A model generated the notes under the pieces. That model worked only from the letters and a program-made list of their open reading frames with translations. It did not search any database and was not told the DNA's origin. Made by a program: the position numbers and the translations under genes. Below are positions 51,986 through 60,852 of a stretch of DNA of 64,000 nt, in pieces; within the stretch, counting starts at the first letter, position 1, and each line of letters opens with the position of its first letter. The stretch is from a virus. The DNA is taken from positions 1 through 64,000 of the IMG/VR virus record IMGVR_UViG_3300020185_004330, one strand, 5' to 3'.

Positions 51986-53140
51986 ATGATTGCAGATTCA
52001 AGATTTACTAAAAAAGTAGATTCATATGTAGCTCTTCAGAGAGAAAGTTCAACAATAAAAAGTCTTTCAGAAGAAACTTTGAAATTTACTCTTTGCGATA
52101 GAGACAATTTAGCTGATAATAAAGGCAATTACTTTATGTCTTTTAATTTACCTTATAAAACAAGTAAATTCCCTACAAGTAGTAGAATTTCTGAAGTTTT
52201 TCCTGAATTACAACAACTAAATGTAGACCAGATTATAATAACTCCAATATCAGCAGATGATTACAGTGAGTTCATAGATGGGAGAACGGTAACTATGACA
52301 GTACCAGTTTCAGGAAGTTCAACTCCGACACTATTGTCTGGGGTAACTTTGGTTTCAAGCACCTATACTGCCGTAAAACCTTTAAAGTATGAGTCAAATG
52401 TATTGCTTGGAGATAATATTGTTTTTCTTTTTTCAGACGAAATTAACAAGCCTTACAGCGGTAAGACGGTAAATGAATTAGGAGACGCAATCAATAATTC
52501 AACAGTTACTTCTTGGGACCCAACAGGAGAATATAAAGACAGGCCAGGCGCTACATCTTATTCTGAGGTTAGAAGATTTTATGATACAGACCAAAGAACA
52601 GATGCAAACTATGCAGTTTCCGTGCCTACAGGATACCCAGAAAATAGAGGGGGTTATAATTATGATGTACCATGCGGATTTGCAGTGCTGGACAAAGGTT
52701 ATATTGTTATTACACACCCTCAGATTGTAAACAATTTTCCTTGGACATCTGGGTTTACTGAATCTGGAATTCCTTATGTTGATGATTTTAATGTTACAAG
52801 CAAAACTAACATTCACTTTACAGGCAGTAGTTTAGCAGACATTTCTGCAGAAGGAGCTATTCTTTCATATAAAGATATAGACACTTCTTTCAAAATGACG
52901 TCAGTTTGCATAGCAATGCCACAAGAGTTTTATGTATCAAATAACCCTACTTGGGACAAAGAAAAAGCAATTGCACAAATGAATGAAGAAACTGCAATTA
53001 TTAATTATGATGATATATATATAACTGAGATTGGTTTATATAATAGTTTTGGAGAACTAATAGCAGTAGCTAAAATGAGCGAACCTATTAAGAAAACATA
53101 TGTAAATGCACTTACTTTTGAGATTAATTTAGAGATGTAA
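51986..53140 (+). CDS. Virion structural protein sharing a tail-collar-type C-terminus
   Basis: The 384 residues form a beta-rich protein ending with DDIYITEIGLYNSFGELIAVAK, the same I.E(V/I)G...GxLxAV motif as the 48771 product. The central part (GGYNYDVPCGFAVLDKGYIV) is unique. The gene ends the + strand tail block and is followed by a strong terminator. Tail fibre attachment or baseplate periphery is the likely location. Confidence 0.6.
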   Translation: MIADSRFTKKVDSYVALQRESSTIKSLSEETLKFTLCDRDNLADNKGNYFMSFNLPYKTSKFPTSSRISEVFPELQQLNVDQIIITPISADDYSEFIDGRTVTMTVPVSGSSTPTLLSGVTLVSSTYTAVKPLKYESNVLLGDNIVFLFSDEINKPYSGKTVNELGDAINNSTVTSWDPTGEYKDRPGATSYSEVRRFYDTDQRTDANYAVSVPTGYPENRGGYNYDVPCGFAVLDKGYIVITHPQIVNNFPWTSGFTESGIPYVDDFNVTSKTNIHFTGSSLADISAEGAILSYKDIDTSFKMTSVCIAMPQEFYVSNNPTWDKEKAIAQMNEETAIINYDDIYITEIGLYNSFGELIAVAKMSEPIKKTYVNALTFEINLEM

Positions 53141-53162
53141 TTTAAAAAAAAAACAACTATAC

Positions 53163-53190
53163 AAGCCCTCAAAGATTTGAGGGCTTTTTT
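53163..53190 (+). terminator. Rho-independent terminator
   Basis: AAGCCCTC (53163-53170) pairs with GAGGGCTT (53179-53186) across loop AAAGATTT, followed by a T run to 53190. It ends the structural module transcript. Confidence 0.85.
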
Positions 53191-53236
53191 GTTTACTTTT
53201 TTTGTCAATACATTACTTTAGTAAAAAAAATAATAT

Positions 53237-53818
53237 ATGACTTTAGGATTAGACATTTCAACTACTGTAGTAGGTATAGCACTTTTTGACTCAAAAAATA
53301 AACTTTGTAATTTAGAATATATAAAATTTAAACCAAAGACAAACCTATTTCAGAGAATGGATGATTTTGTAGAACATTTTGAAAAGTTAAGTTCAGCAAT
53401 AAATTTAGAAAAAGGTAAAAATAGGCTAAATCACATATCAATAGAGGAGCCTCTAAAAGCTTTTAAAGGTAAATTCTCTAATGCAGAAACAATACAAAAA
53501 TTAACTACCATTAATGCTTTTATTAGCATTTACTTATATAGGAAATTTAAAATAGAGCCCAGATACTATAATGTGCAAACCGCAAGAAAAACAGCATTTC
53601 CATCTTTGGTTCTACCTAAAAGTTCTCCAAATAAAAAATATTTAATTTGGGAAAAAGTAGTCGAAAAAGAACCGCAAATAAATTGGACTTACTCAAAAAA
53701 AACTCACAAACTTAAAGATGAAAACTTTGACATGTCTGATGCGTATGTTGTTGGGTATGCAGATATCATTACCAGGGAGATAACAAAGAAAAATATTACA
53801 AAAGAAATAGAGATTTAA
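53237..53818 (+). CDS. RuvC-like Holliday junction resolvase
   Basis: In 193 residues the RNase H-fold acidic residues sit where RuvC has them: Asp6 in LGLDISTT, Glu70 in HISIEEP, and Asp165/Asp168 in DMSDAYVVGYA. RuvC-type enzymes cut four-way junctions. In this T4-like phage it would replace T4 endonuclease VII (gp49) for resolving branches before packaging. It is the first gene after the structural terminator and lies upstream of primase and recombination genes. Confidence 0.8.
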   Translation: MTLGLDISTTVVGIALFDSKNKLCNLEYIKFKPKTNLFQRMDDFVEHFEKLSSAINLEKGKNRLNHISIEEPLKAFKGKFSNAETIQKLTTINAFISIYLYRKFKIEPRYYNVQTARKTAFPSLVLPKSSPNKKYLIWEKVVEKEPQINWTYSKKTHKLKDENFDMSDAYVVGYADIITREITKKNITKEIEI

Positions 53819-53820
53819 AA

Positions 53821-53851
53821 TTGTTTAAAAACTCTTTTTCCTTTATATTTG
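53821..53851 (+). promoter_or_regulatory. Bacteroidota-type promoter upstream of primase gene
   Basis: TTG at 53821-53823, a 20-base spacer, then TATATTTG at 53844-53851, fitting the -33/-7 consensus, 19 bases before the GTG start at 53871. Confidence 0.55.
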
Positions 53852-53870
53852 TTTATTATAAAAATTCTTT

Positions 53871-54926
53871 GTGGAAAACAATAAGCAAATAGTAATATCT
53901 ATACTAGAAAAAGTATTTGGTTCACCTAAAAAAAGTGGTGATATAAAAGAGTATGAATTTAATTGTAAAAGTAGGGTCTGTCGAAACGATGAAGACAAAT
54001 TCAATCTAGCTTATAATTCACAAAATCATATTTTTCATTGTTGGAAATGTAAATATAAAGGACATGTTCACAAACTAGTTTCAGACTACGGAAATAAAGA
54101 TGACTTAAATAGAGTGTCTTTAGTTCTTCCAAAGAAAAAGCCTTTTAAAAAAGAAAAAAAATCAGAAGAATATAGTGACATGATTACCTGCTCTCTACCA
54201 GAGGGGTTCAAGTATATGTCCAAAAAAAGTGATTCAAAATATTATAAGTCAGCCATGAGATATATGATGTCTGAAAGAGGTTGGAGTTTAGAAAAAATTA
54301 AGAAACATAACTTAGGATATACTGAAAATAAAGGAAATAGAAAATATAGGATTATATTTCCTTCTTATAACGAGTATGGTCAAGTTAATTATTATGTAGG
54401 AAGAACTTATTATGACGTTATTAAACCTAACTATATGGGACCACCCAAGGAAGAGGTTGCTAGAACTGAGATTATATTTAATGTGAAAAACATAAACTTC
54501 GATACACCTGTTTTTTTAGTTGAAGGAGTGTTTGATATGGCTTGCATATATAATTCTATTCCGATGCTTGGTAAAGAGCCAGCAAATGTAATTATAAAAA
54601 AATTAGTAGAACATGACACTAGAGTTGTTTTGTGTCTAGATGAAGATGCTCTATATGATAGTATAGAAATATACAACAAACTTAGTTCTTATGGATTAGA
54701 TGTTTATTTTGTAGAAATACCAGATGATATAGATGAGTTTCACAAGAACAAAGGAAAACAGGCTACAATTGAACTTTTAAAAACTTGTAGAAAGTTGGAT
54801 TTTCAATATATGTTTAAAAATTTTGCTCTTAAAGAAAATAAGAAAAAAAGAGACTTTGTTGATGAAAAAGGGTTGAAAAGTGAGTGGGAAAAAATGAAAT
54901 CAGAAATATTAAAAGACCAAAAATGA
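53871..54926 (+). CDS. DnaG-type DNA primase (T4 gp61-like)
   Basis: The 351-residue protein starts with GTG. The N-terminal zinc-binding module has Cys32, Cys37, then HCWKCKYKG with Cys57 and Cys60. The TOPRIM core has VFLVEGVFD (about 213-221, metal-binding Glu) and VVLCLDEDAL (about 250-259, DxD). It would make RNA primers for lagging-strand synthesis and pair with a DnaB/gp41-type helicase encoded elsewhere. The ATGA overlap (54923-54926) couples it to the recombination nuclease. Confidence 0.88.
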   Translation: MENNKQIVISILEKVFGSPKKSGDIKEYEFNCKSRVCRNDEDKFNLAYNSQNHIFHCWKCKYKGHVHKLVSDYGNKDDLNRVSLVLPKKKPFKKEKKSEEYSDMITCSLPEGFKYMSKKSDSKYYKSAMRYMMSERGWSLEKIKKHNLGYTENKGNRKYRIIFPSYNEYGQVNYYVGRTYYDVIKPNYMGPPKEEVARTEIIFNVKNINFDTPVFLVEGVFDMACIYNSIPMLGKEPANVIIKKLVEHDTRVVLCLDEDALYDSIEIYNKLSSYGLDVYFVEIPDDIDEFHKNKGKQATIELLKTCRKLDFQYMFKNFALKENKKKRDFVDEKGLKSEWEKMKSEILKDQK

Positions 54927-57900
54927 GCAAATCTAAAGTTAACAATTCAATAGCACACATATCTGATATTCACATTAGATACGGAAGTAGACACAAAGAG
55001 TATAGAGATGTGTTTCAGAGGACTATAGATGATTTGTCTGTTCAAAAACCTAAAAGGATTGCTATAACTGGAGATTTGTTTCACATCAAAATAAATCTAT
55101 CACCTAATGCATTGGAGATTGCAGGCTGGTTTATGAAGGAATTGTCTAAAATAGCACCTGTAGATTTGATTTTAGGAAATCATGATTTAAACCTACAGTC
55201 ACTAGAACAGGGTAATTCAATTGAGCCAATAATCAAACTAATTAGTGATGGATATATTGTTGAAAAAGGAGCAAAAAAACTTCCAACACATAAAGGAAGT
55301 GGACATGGGATATTTTTCTTTTTACATAGCGGATTTTATAACGTAAATGACGACATAGTTTATGGTGTATATTCTTGCTTGGACAATGAAATACTAACAT
55401 TAAAAACAAAGGATAAGGACAAAACTTATATTGCAATGTACCATGGCCCAGTATATGGCTCTAGAGGCAATAATGGGTATGAGTTACATGATAGTGAATA
55501 TATGATGAAACTTAGCACTTTTAATAATTTTGACATTGTCATGCTAGGCGACATACATGAGCATCAATCATTTTCCTTAAAAACATCAGCAACAGAAAAT
55601 ATAGCATACCCTGGAAGTTTAATACAACAGGATTATGGAGAGACTATTGACAAGGGTTACATTGTTTGGGATTTAAAAAAGAAAAGTTTTTCTAGAAAAT
55701 TTATACCTAATGATTATGGCTTCTCAAGCCTCCATATTTCTAGAGGTGAAATATTTGAAGATAGAATTGAAGACTTAAAACTTTCTCATAACCCCAAAAA
55801 GACAAAGGTATCAGTTACGTGGGAGGCATTTCAAGAAGATTACTCTGTAGAAAAAGAGAAACAAATAGAAAAGTTAATAAAAAACAAATATGGATGTGAA
55901 GTAATAAACGTAGATTGCAAACATATAAGTAAGGAAGATGAAATAAGTAATATTGATATTGATGAAGAAAAGGATTACACAAAGATAGAAGAGTTTGAAA
56001 CTTTACTAAAAGAATTTGTCGATAATAGTGAGTATGATAATGAAGATGAGGTTTTAGAGCTTTCTAGGAAAATAGATAAAGAATTGAACTATTCTTCTGA
56101 AAAAGGTAAAAAATGGTTTTTAAATAGTTTAGAAGTTTGGAACCTATTTGGATTTCCAGAAGATAAAACAACTTTTAACTTTAATGAACTTTCTGGTGTA
56201 ACTGGTATATTTGGAAAAAACTTTAGCGGTAAAACCAATTTAATTAGAGCCCTTGTTTGGATTGCTTACAGAAAAATTTTAGGAGGAGGAGAGGCGTATA
56301 GATTAACTAATATGTATACAGAAAGCGATAAGGCTGGTGGTCGAATTTATTTGACTATCGATTCTCAGCAATACTATATAGAAAGGACGGTTAGAGTTAG
56401 AACAAAAAAAGATGGAACTCCTGACGTTTCTTATGGCGTTGAATATAAAATGTTAAAAGAAGATTCTGAAGGAAAAAAAACTTGGACTTCTATAGATTCA
56501 GATAAGGCAGCAACTGAAAAGACTGAAAGAAATAATATTATAGTAGAGTCAATAGGAACTTTTGATGACTTCACTAAAATAGTATTGCAGGCACAAGGTG
56601 GAGAGGGTAATTTTTTAGACATGAGCCAACAGCCAAAAAATGACTTAATAAACAAATATCTTGGCCTGGAAGTTTTTAGAGATAGATATGAATATGCTAA
56701 AAGAATATTTAATGATATAAAGTCAAAGCAGAAATTTTTGGGGAGCTCAAAAGAGCACAAAGAGTCTATAAAAAAAGAAGATGAATCAATAGTAGAAAAC
56801 AACAAATATTTAAAGAAATATAAAACTGAAAGGGAAGATACGGACAAGTTAGTTGAGGCTCAAGAGCAAAAAATTAGAGATTTGACCAAAACCTTAATCA
56901 AAGTAGAGGTGACAAAATATTCTAATATAGAATCTGCTCAGAAATCAATTGAAAAAACAAAAGAGTCTTTAGACAAAAAAGTAGAGTTAGAATCAGAATT
57001 TATTAAGTGGGTTTCTTCTAATTTTAAAAAAGAGCTACCAAAAGATTCTGCTTTAGGAATTGTTAAAGTTGAAACTAGCCTAAAATCAGAAAGGAAATTA
57101 TTTGAGTCAGAAAAAAATGAATACGTTTCACTTAACTCTTGGATTGAAAGCAATCCATTACAAAAAGAAATTGACATAGAACCTGTCAAACAAAAAGTTA
57201 CAGAGACAGAGTCTGCTTTGTTGAGGTTGAAAAATAAGTTAGAGATATCTAAAGGAAAAAAGTGTCCAACATGTGGAAATGTAGAGCAAAAAGCAAATTT
57301 AGAACTAGAAAAGCAATGTTCTAAAGATATAGAAAGAGGAGAGAAAGCTTTGTTTGAAAGAAATGGTGAAATTAAAAGAGCTAACCAAATTAGTAATCAT
57401 AACATATTTTTTGAAAAGCAAAAAAATAAAATGGGGTCTTTTAAAAATTCTCTACAAGAACGTAAGATTAAGATAGAAGACTTAAAGAGAGGTTTAGAGC
57501 TATCTCAAAAAGTAGAAGAAATTAATAAGCATAATAATTTAGTAGAATCTAAGAGTAAATCTTTAGAAAGCATAAAAGTAGATATTCTAGAATTAAAAAA
57601 AACAATTGAAGATATAAAAAAAGACATTTCTATATTAAAGTCTAACAAAGATTCAATTGAAAAGAATAATGAAATAAATGTTCAAATAAAACTAAATGAA
57701 GATGAGAAAAAATCTTTAAAACTTATAATAAATCAGCTAAACGAAAAAATAAGTTCCATTAAGTCTGATATAAAAGTGTCCAAAAGTAATAAGGATAATC
57801 TAGAAGGTAAAATTGAAACTATTAAAAAAGCAGAATCTTCATATAGTAAATATGCCATTTACTTACAAGCTGTACATAGAGATGGAATACCTGCTAGAAT

Positions 57901-58423
57901 AATAAGGCAAAAATTGCCTATAATAAATTATAAAATCAATTCAATATTAAAAAATTTGGTAGAATTTAAGGTGGAGATGATTATAAAAAACAATGGAGAC
58001 ATAAAAGAGTTCTTTTATTTTAACTCACTAGAAAAAGATGCACTACCAATGACAATGGCTTCAGGTGCACAAAAGTTTATAGGAAGTGTAGCAATAAGAG
58101 ACTCTCTACATTTTGTTAGTTCACTAACTAAACCTTCGCTCTGTATAATAGATGAGGGATTTGGAGCTTTAGATAATGATTTGACCATAGCCATGCAGTC
58201 TGTTTTTTATTACTTAAAAGATAAATACAAAAACACATGGATTATAACTCACAAAAATGAGATTAAAGATTTTGTTGATAACATAATTCAAGTTTCTAAA
58301 AGTAAGTCAACATTAACTGATGAACAAATAAAAGAGAATCCTAGAGCTGGAATATCTGTGTTTGATTTAAATAATAGAAATCAAAATAAAGGAAAAGAAA
58401 ACAGTAAGGAGGTTTCTTTTTAG
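54923..58423 (+). CDS. Fused Mre11-Rad50-type recombination nuclease (gp47-gp46 fusion)
   Basis: The start ATG 54923 overlaps the primase stop. The 1166 residues contain a complete SbcD/Mre11/gp47 nuclease: HISDIHIRYG (Asp15, His17), TGDLFH, LGNHDLN (about 84-90), MYHGPV, LGDIHEHQ. A helical linker is followed by a complete SbcC/Rad50/gp46 ATPase: Walker A GKNFSGKT (431-438), long coiled coils, zinc-hook CPTC (781-784), signature SGAQKF (about 1047) and Walker B CIIDEGFGALD (Asp1077-Glu1078). In T4 these are two proteins acting as a complex in end resection and host DNA degradation; here they are covalently joined. Confidence 0.92.
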   Translation: MSKSKVNNSIAHISDIHIRYGSRHKEYRDVFQRTIDDLSVQKPKRIAITGDLFHIKINLSPNALEIAGWFMKELSKIAPVDLILGNHDLNLQSLEQGNSIEPIIKLISDGYIVEKGAKKLPTHKGSGHGIFFFLHSGFYNVNDDIVYGVYSCLDNEILTLKTKDKDKTYIAMYHGPVYGSRGNNGYELHDSEYMMKLSTFNNFDIVMLGDIHEHQSFSLKTSATENIAYPGSLIQQDYGETIDKGYIVWDLKKKSFSRKFIPNDYGFSSLHISRGEIFEDRIEDLKLSHNPKKTKVSVTWEAFQEDYSVEKEKQIEKLIKNKYGCEVINVDCKHISKEDEISNIDIDEEKDYTKIEEFETLLKEFVDNSEYDNEDEVLELSRKIDKELNYSSEKGKKWFLNSLEVWNLFGFPEDKTTFNFNELSGVTGIFGKNFSGKTNLIRALVWIAYRKILGGGEAYRLTNMYTESDKAGGRIYLTIDSQQYYIERTVRVRTKKDGTPDVSYGVEYKMLKEDSEGKKTWTSIDSDKAATEKTERNNIIVESIGTFDDFTKIVLQAQGGEGNFLDMSQQPKNDLINKYLGLEVFRDRYEYAKRIFNDIKSKQKFLGSSKEHKESIKKEDESIVENNKYLKKYKTEREDTDKLVEAQEQKIRDLTKTLIKVEVTKYSNIESAQKSIEKTKESLDKKVELESEFIKWVSSNFKKELPKDSALGIVKVETSLKSERKLFESEKNEYVSLNSWIESNPLQKEIDIEPVKQKVTETESALLRLKNKLEISKGKKCPTCGNVEQKANLELEKQCSKDIERGEKALFERNGEIKRANQISNHNIFFEKQKNKMGSFKNSLQERKIKIEDLKRGLELSQKVEEINKHNNLVESKSKSLESIKVDILELKKTIEDIKKDISILKSNKDSIEKNNEINVQIKLNEDEKKSLKLIINQLNEKISSIKSDIKVSKSNKDNLEGKIETIKKAESSYSKYAIYLQAVHRDGIPARIIRQKLPIINYKINSILKNLVEFKVEMIIKNNGDIKEFFYFNSLEKDALPMTMASGAQKFIGSVAIRDSLHFVSSLTKPSLCIIDEGFGALDNDLTIAMQSVFYYLKDKYKNTWIITHKNEIKDFVDNIIQVSKSKSTLTDEQIKENPRAGISVFDLNNRNQNKGKENSKEVSF

Positions 58424-59016
58424 ATTCTAGTTTCTGGATTCTCGTATGGCTGCTCCAAATCTCTAGCTCCAGCCTCTTTAAATCTTCTTACTTTAGACCT
58501 TAATTCTCCTGCTTCTTTTTGTTTTTCCAAGAACTCTTTTTGATAAAGCTGTGCTTTAGGTAATTTAAAGCTAACCTCAACGGTACTCATACCTCTATCG
58601 TTTGGATTGTATTTGTCTGGGTTGAAATCAAAGAAATTTCCAGTAAACCACATCCCTCTTATATTGTTTGATTTGAATAGCCTCCAAACATTTTTTGCTT
58701 CAGCACTACGATTACTTGTTCCTTTAGCTTCCGATTCTGACTGCCCTACTTTATGAACTGCTCTTATAACGCGATTACCAGCTTTAGACATGCCCATAGC
58801 AACAGGGTATATCAGCCTATATTTTCCTGAAGGGGCTTTCATGTCGTCTCCTTTATATAATATCCCCACCTCTCTTCCTTGTAGGATTGCTTGAGTCATT
58901 AAATCTATACTAAAAGGCACTCTAGTGTTGCTTGCGGGAAAATAGTCAACATTTTCTTTAACCACAATACCAGCTAATTTTTGTACTCTTTTTATGTAAG
59001 ACTCAGAAAGTGTCAT
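58420..59016 (-). CDS. Protein with LSESY N-terminal motif and WYL-like segment
   Basis: The 198-residue protein begins MTLSESYIKRVQKLAGIVVK, sharing this opening with the 61690 and 62227 genes. Residues about 45-130 (QGREVGILYKG, YRLIYPVAMGMSK, RVIRAVHKVGQS, WRLFKSNNIRGM) resemble the beta-rich WYL fold, without the W-Y-L triplet itself. The tail is charged helix. It is the last gene of a minus-strand trio and overlaps the convergent nuclease gene by four bases. It may be a virion-packaged or regulatory protein; unproven. Confidence 0.6.
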   Translation of the reverse strand: MTLSESYIKRVQKLAGIVVKENVDYFPASNTRVPFSIDLMTQAILQGREVGILYKGDDMKAPSGKYRLIYPVAMGMSKAGNRVIRAVHKVGQSESEAKGTSNRSAEAKNVWRLFKSNNIRGMWFTGNFFDFNPDKYNPNDRGMSTVEVSFKLPKAQLYQKEFLEKQKEAGELRSKVRRFKEAGARDLEQPYENPETRI

Positions 59017-60158
59017 TATTTTTTGTTTCTTTTTTTTGATTTAGCTTTTTTGGCTTTAGTCCACAAATCAGAATCTGCTTTTCTAGCACCACCTGAACCA
59101 GTAATAAAACTGTTAACCCTTCCCATGGCCCATTGATTTTGAGCAACACCAGGTCTGTGACCAGTTCTCCAAGCAGCCATTCCTCTATTATAAACTTGCT
59201 TTAATATGTAATAAGGTATATTAGAGTCTTTAGACTTTTTCTTCAATCCTTTATCATTACTTTTAGACTCTTTTATAAACTCTTGGTCGTTTGGCATTAT
59301 AGATATTCCATATTTTTTGTTTAAAATCTTTTCTAATGCAATAGGTATAGCCATAGAAACAGAGCCCATAGCCATTACGCCAATTATTTTTGCTAAATCC
59401 TTAGATTGTTCTTTTAAAAATTTTATTTCATTTTCTGAAACTTCTTTTTTCGCGAGTATTTTTTTACAAATTTTAAAAGCCTCCAACGTTTCTCTTTTCT
59501 CTCTTGAAGCTATTTCTTTAAATTTGTTAAAAGATTTTAATAATTTATCTTTTTTACTTTTTAAAATATCAAATCTTTCACCGTACATTTTTTTATAAGC
59601 TAAAGTCGCGTCACTTTTTTTTGTCTTTTCACCTTTGTCAGCTTTCCATTGTTTAGTGTATGCAGAAGAGTCAGAAGATTTTTTGTGAGCAAACTTATCT
59701 ATCTCCTTTTTCATTTGAGACCTTTTGTTCTTGGATTTAGATGTAAGATATTTGCCAGGCACTTTTCTTCCTTTTTTTGTTTTAGAGTCTTTGCCCTTAT
59801 TCTCTAAAAACAGCTTTAATGTCTCTGATATAATTTTTTTCAAACTATTCTCACTATTAGATAAATCAGTTTTATAAACTTTTACCTCTAAATCTCCACT
59901 ACCCTTTATTAGTCTATGAAATTTTTCTGACTCTATAAATATAGGTTTTTCAGGACTCAAATTTTGCGGAATCTCGTCATCTATTTGTATTTGCCAATCA
60001 CTTTCGTGCAAAGGGAATATAATTCTATCCTCTTTATCTCTATGCCAAACCAATTCACTTTCGTTTAACGAATTAGAAAAGTTCCTAACAACAAATTTTC
60101 CATCTTTCTTTTCATCGAATGGTAAGTTGTTTTTTTTATTTTTATTAATTTCTTTCAT
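59016..60158 (-). CDS. DUF5824-like protein with lysine-rich linker
   Basis: ATG 60158 is preferred, three bases after the upstream stop; a GTG at 60170 would overlap it. The 380 residues start with a beta-rich cupin-like segment (LVWHRDKEDRIIFPLHESDW, about 35-54), followed by about 150 lysine-rich residues and a helix with MAMGSVSMAIPIALEKIL. The C-terminal domain ILKQVYNRGMAAWRTGHRPG with QWAMGRVNSFITG is a pattern I associate with the phage family DUF5824. Function unknown. It shares one base with the next gene. Confidence 0.65.
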   Translation of the reverse strand: MKEINKNKKNNLPFDEKKDGKFVVRNFSNSLNESELVWHRDKEDRIIFPLHESDWQIQIDDEIPQNLSPEKPIFIESEKFHRLIKGSGDLEVKVYKTDLSNSENSLKKIISETLKLFLENKGKDSKTKKGRKVPGKYLTSKSKNKRSQMKKEIDKFAHKKSSDSSAYTKQWKADKGEKTKKSDATLAYKKMYGERFDILKSKKDKLLKSFNKFKEIASREKRETLEAFKICKKILAKKEVSENEIKFLKEQSKDLAKIIGVMAMGSVSMAIPIALEKILNKKYGISIMPNDQEFIKESKSNDKGLKKKSKDSNIPYYILKQVYNRGMAAWRTGHRPGVAQNQWAMGRVNSFITGSGGARKADSDLWTKAKKAKSKKRNKK

Positions 60159-60160
60159 TT

Positions 60161-60781
60161 CTACCACCACTTACCTTGGCCGCTTAAGCCTAACATTTTT
60201 GCATATCTAGGAAGTCTACAAGACCAATACCCAGGCGTAGTTTTATCATTTTTTTCTGTACAATTATGTCTATCAGAAAATCTTTTTCTTGCGTCAGGGT
60301 CTCTAAGTTTAACTGCTAACTTACCTCCACCATCTTTTGCTCCAAAAGAAACTTTTACAACCTTACCAGTTTTAGGGTTTTTTACAAATACATAAAACTT
60401 TTTACTCCCCCCTCTTTTGGGCTTATTTAATTTTACCTTTTTGCCTTGGTATGTAGCTTCATTTAAATTGTAATCTTGATTCTCAAATGGCAAATCCAAA
60501 GGAACTAACTCGCCCTTATATTCTGCATATGACCCAGCATCACTTTTAATAATTTCCTCATCACATTCACAAAGTACAATAAAGTCTTTACTGTATAATG
60601 ACCTAACCTCCTTTATTAAATCTAGATGTTTACTTGATGCGTATCTATATATTGAGTTATGAACACTTATGTTATTGTCTATGTGATATTTTAAGTCATC
60701 ACTTATATTGGATTTAGACTCTTTAAGAATCATTATTTCCTTAAGTTCAGTTTCTAATATTTCTGATATAAACTTTCTCAT
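60161..60781 (-). CDS. DUF5872-like protein
   Basis: The 206 residues begin with a helical 80-residue N-terminus (MRKFISEILETELKEIMILK). The C-terminal domain runs from LNEATYQGKKVKLNKPKRGG through KKFYVFVKNPKTGKVVKVSF and KLRDPDARKRFSDRHNC to TTPGYWSCRLPRYA. This resembles the small DNA-phage domain DUF5872 (KLNKP..., Y-V-x-NPKTGKVVKV, R-HNC, YWSC), with conserved Cys and His that could bind zinc. LNE-A just before the domain matches the L-x-E/A site cut by T4-type prohead proteases. This is the first gene of its minus-strand unit. Confidence 0.7.
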   Translation of the reverse strand: MRKFISEILETELKEIMILKESKSNISDDLKYHIDNNISVHNSIYRYASSKHLDLIKEVRSLYSKDFIVLCECDEEIIKSDAGSYAEYKGELVPLDLPFENQDYNLNEATYQGKKVKLNKPKRGGSKKFYVFVKNPKTGKVVKVSFGAKDGGGKLAVKLRDPDARKRFSDRHNCTEKNDKTTPGYWSCRLPRYAKMLGLSGQGKWW

Positions 60782-60821
60782 TTATTTTGTGAATAATCTA
60801 TTAGATAAATAGTTGGAATTT

Positions 60822-60829
60822 TATAAATA
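60822..60829. promoter_or_regulatory. TATAAATA / TATTTATA box between divergent genes
   Basis: Plus strand TATAAATA lies 23 bases before ATG 60853. The minus strand reads TATTTATA, 40 bases before ATG 60781. Either or both divergent genes could use it. Confidence 0.4.
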
Positions 60830-60852
60830 TTTTGATATATTGCATGATTATA

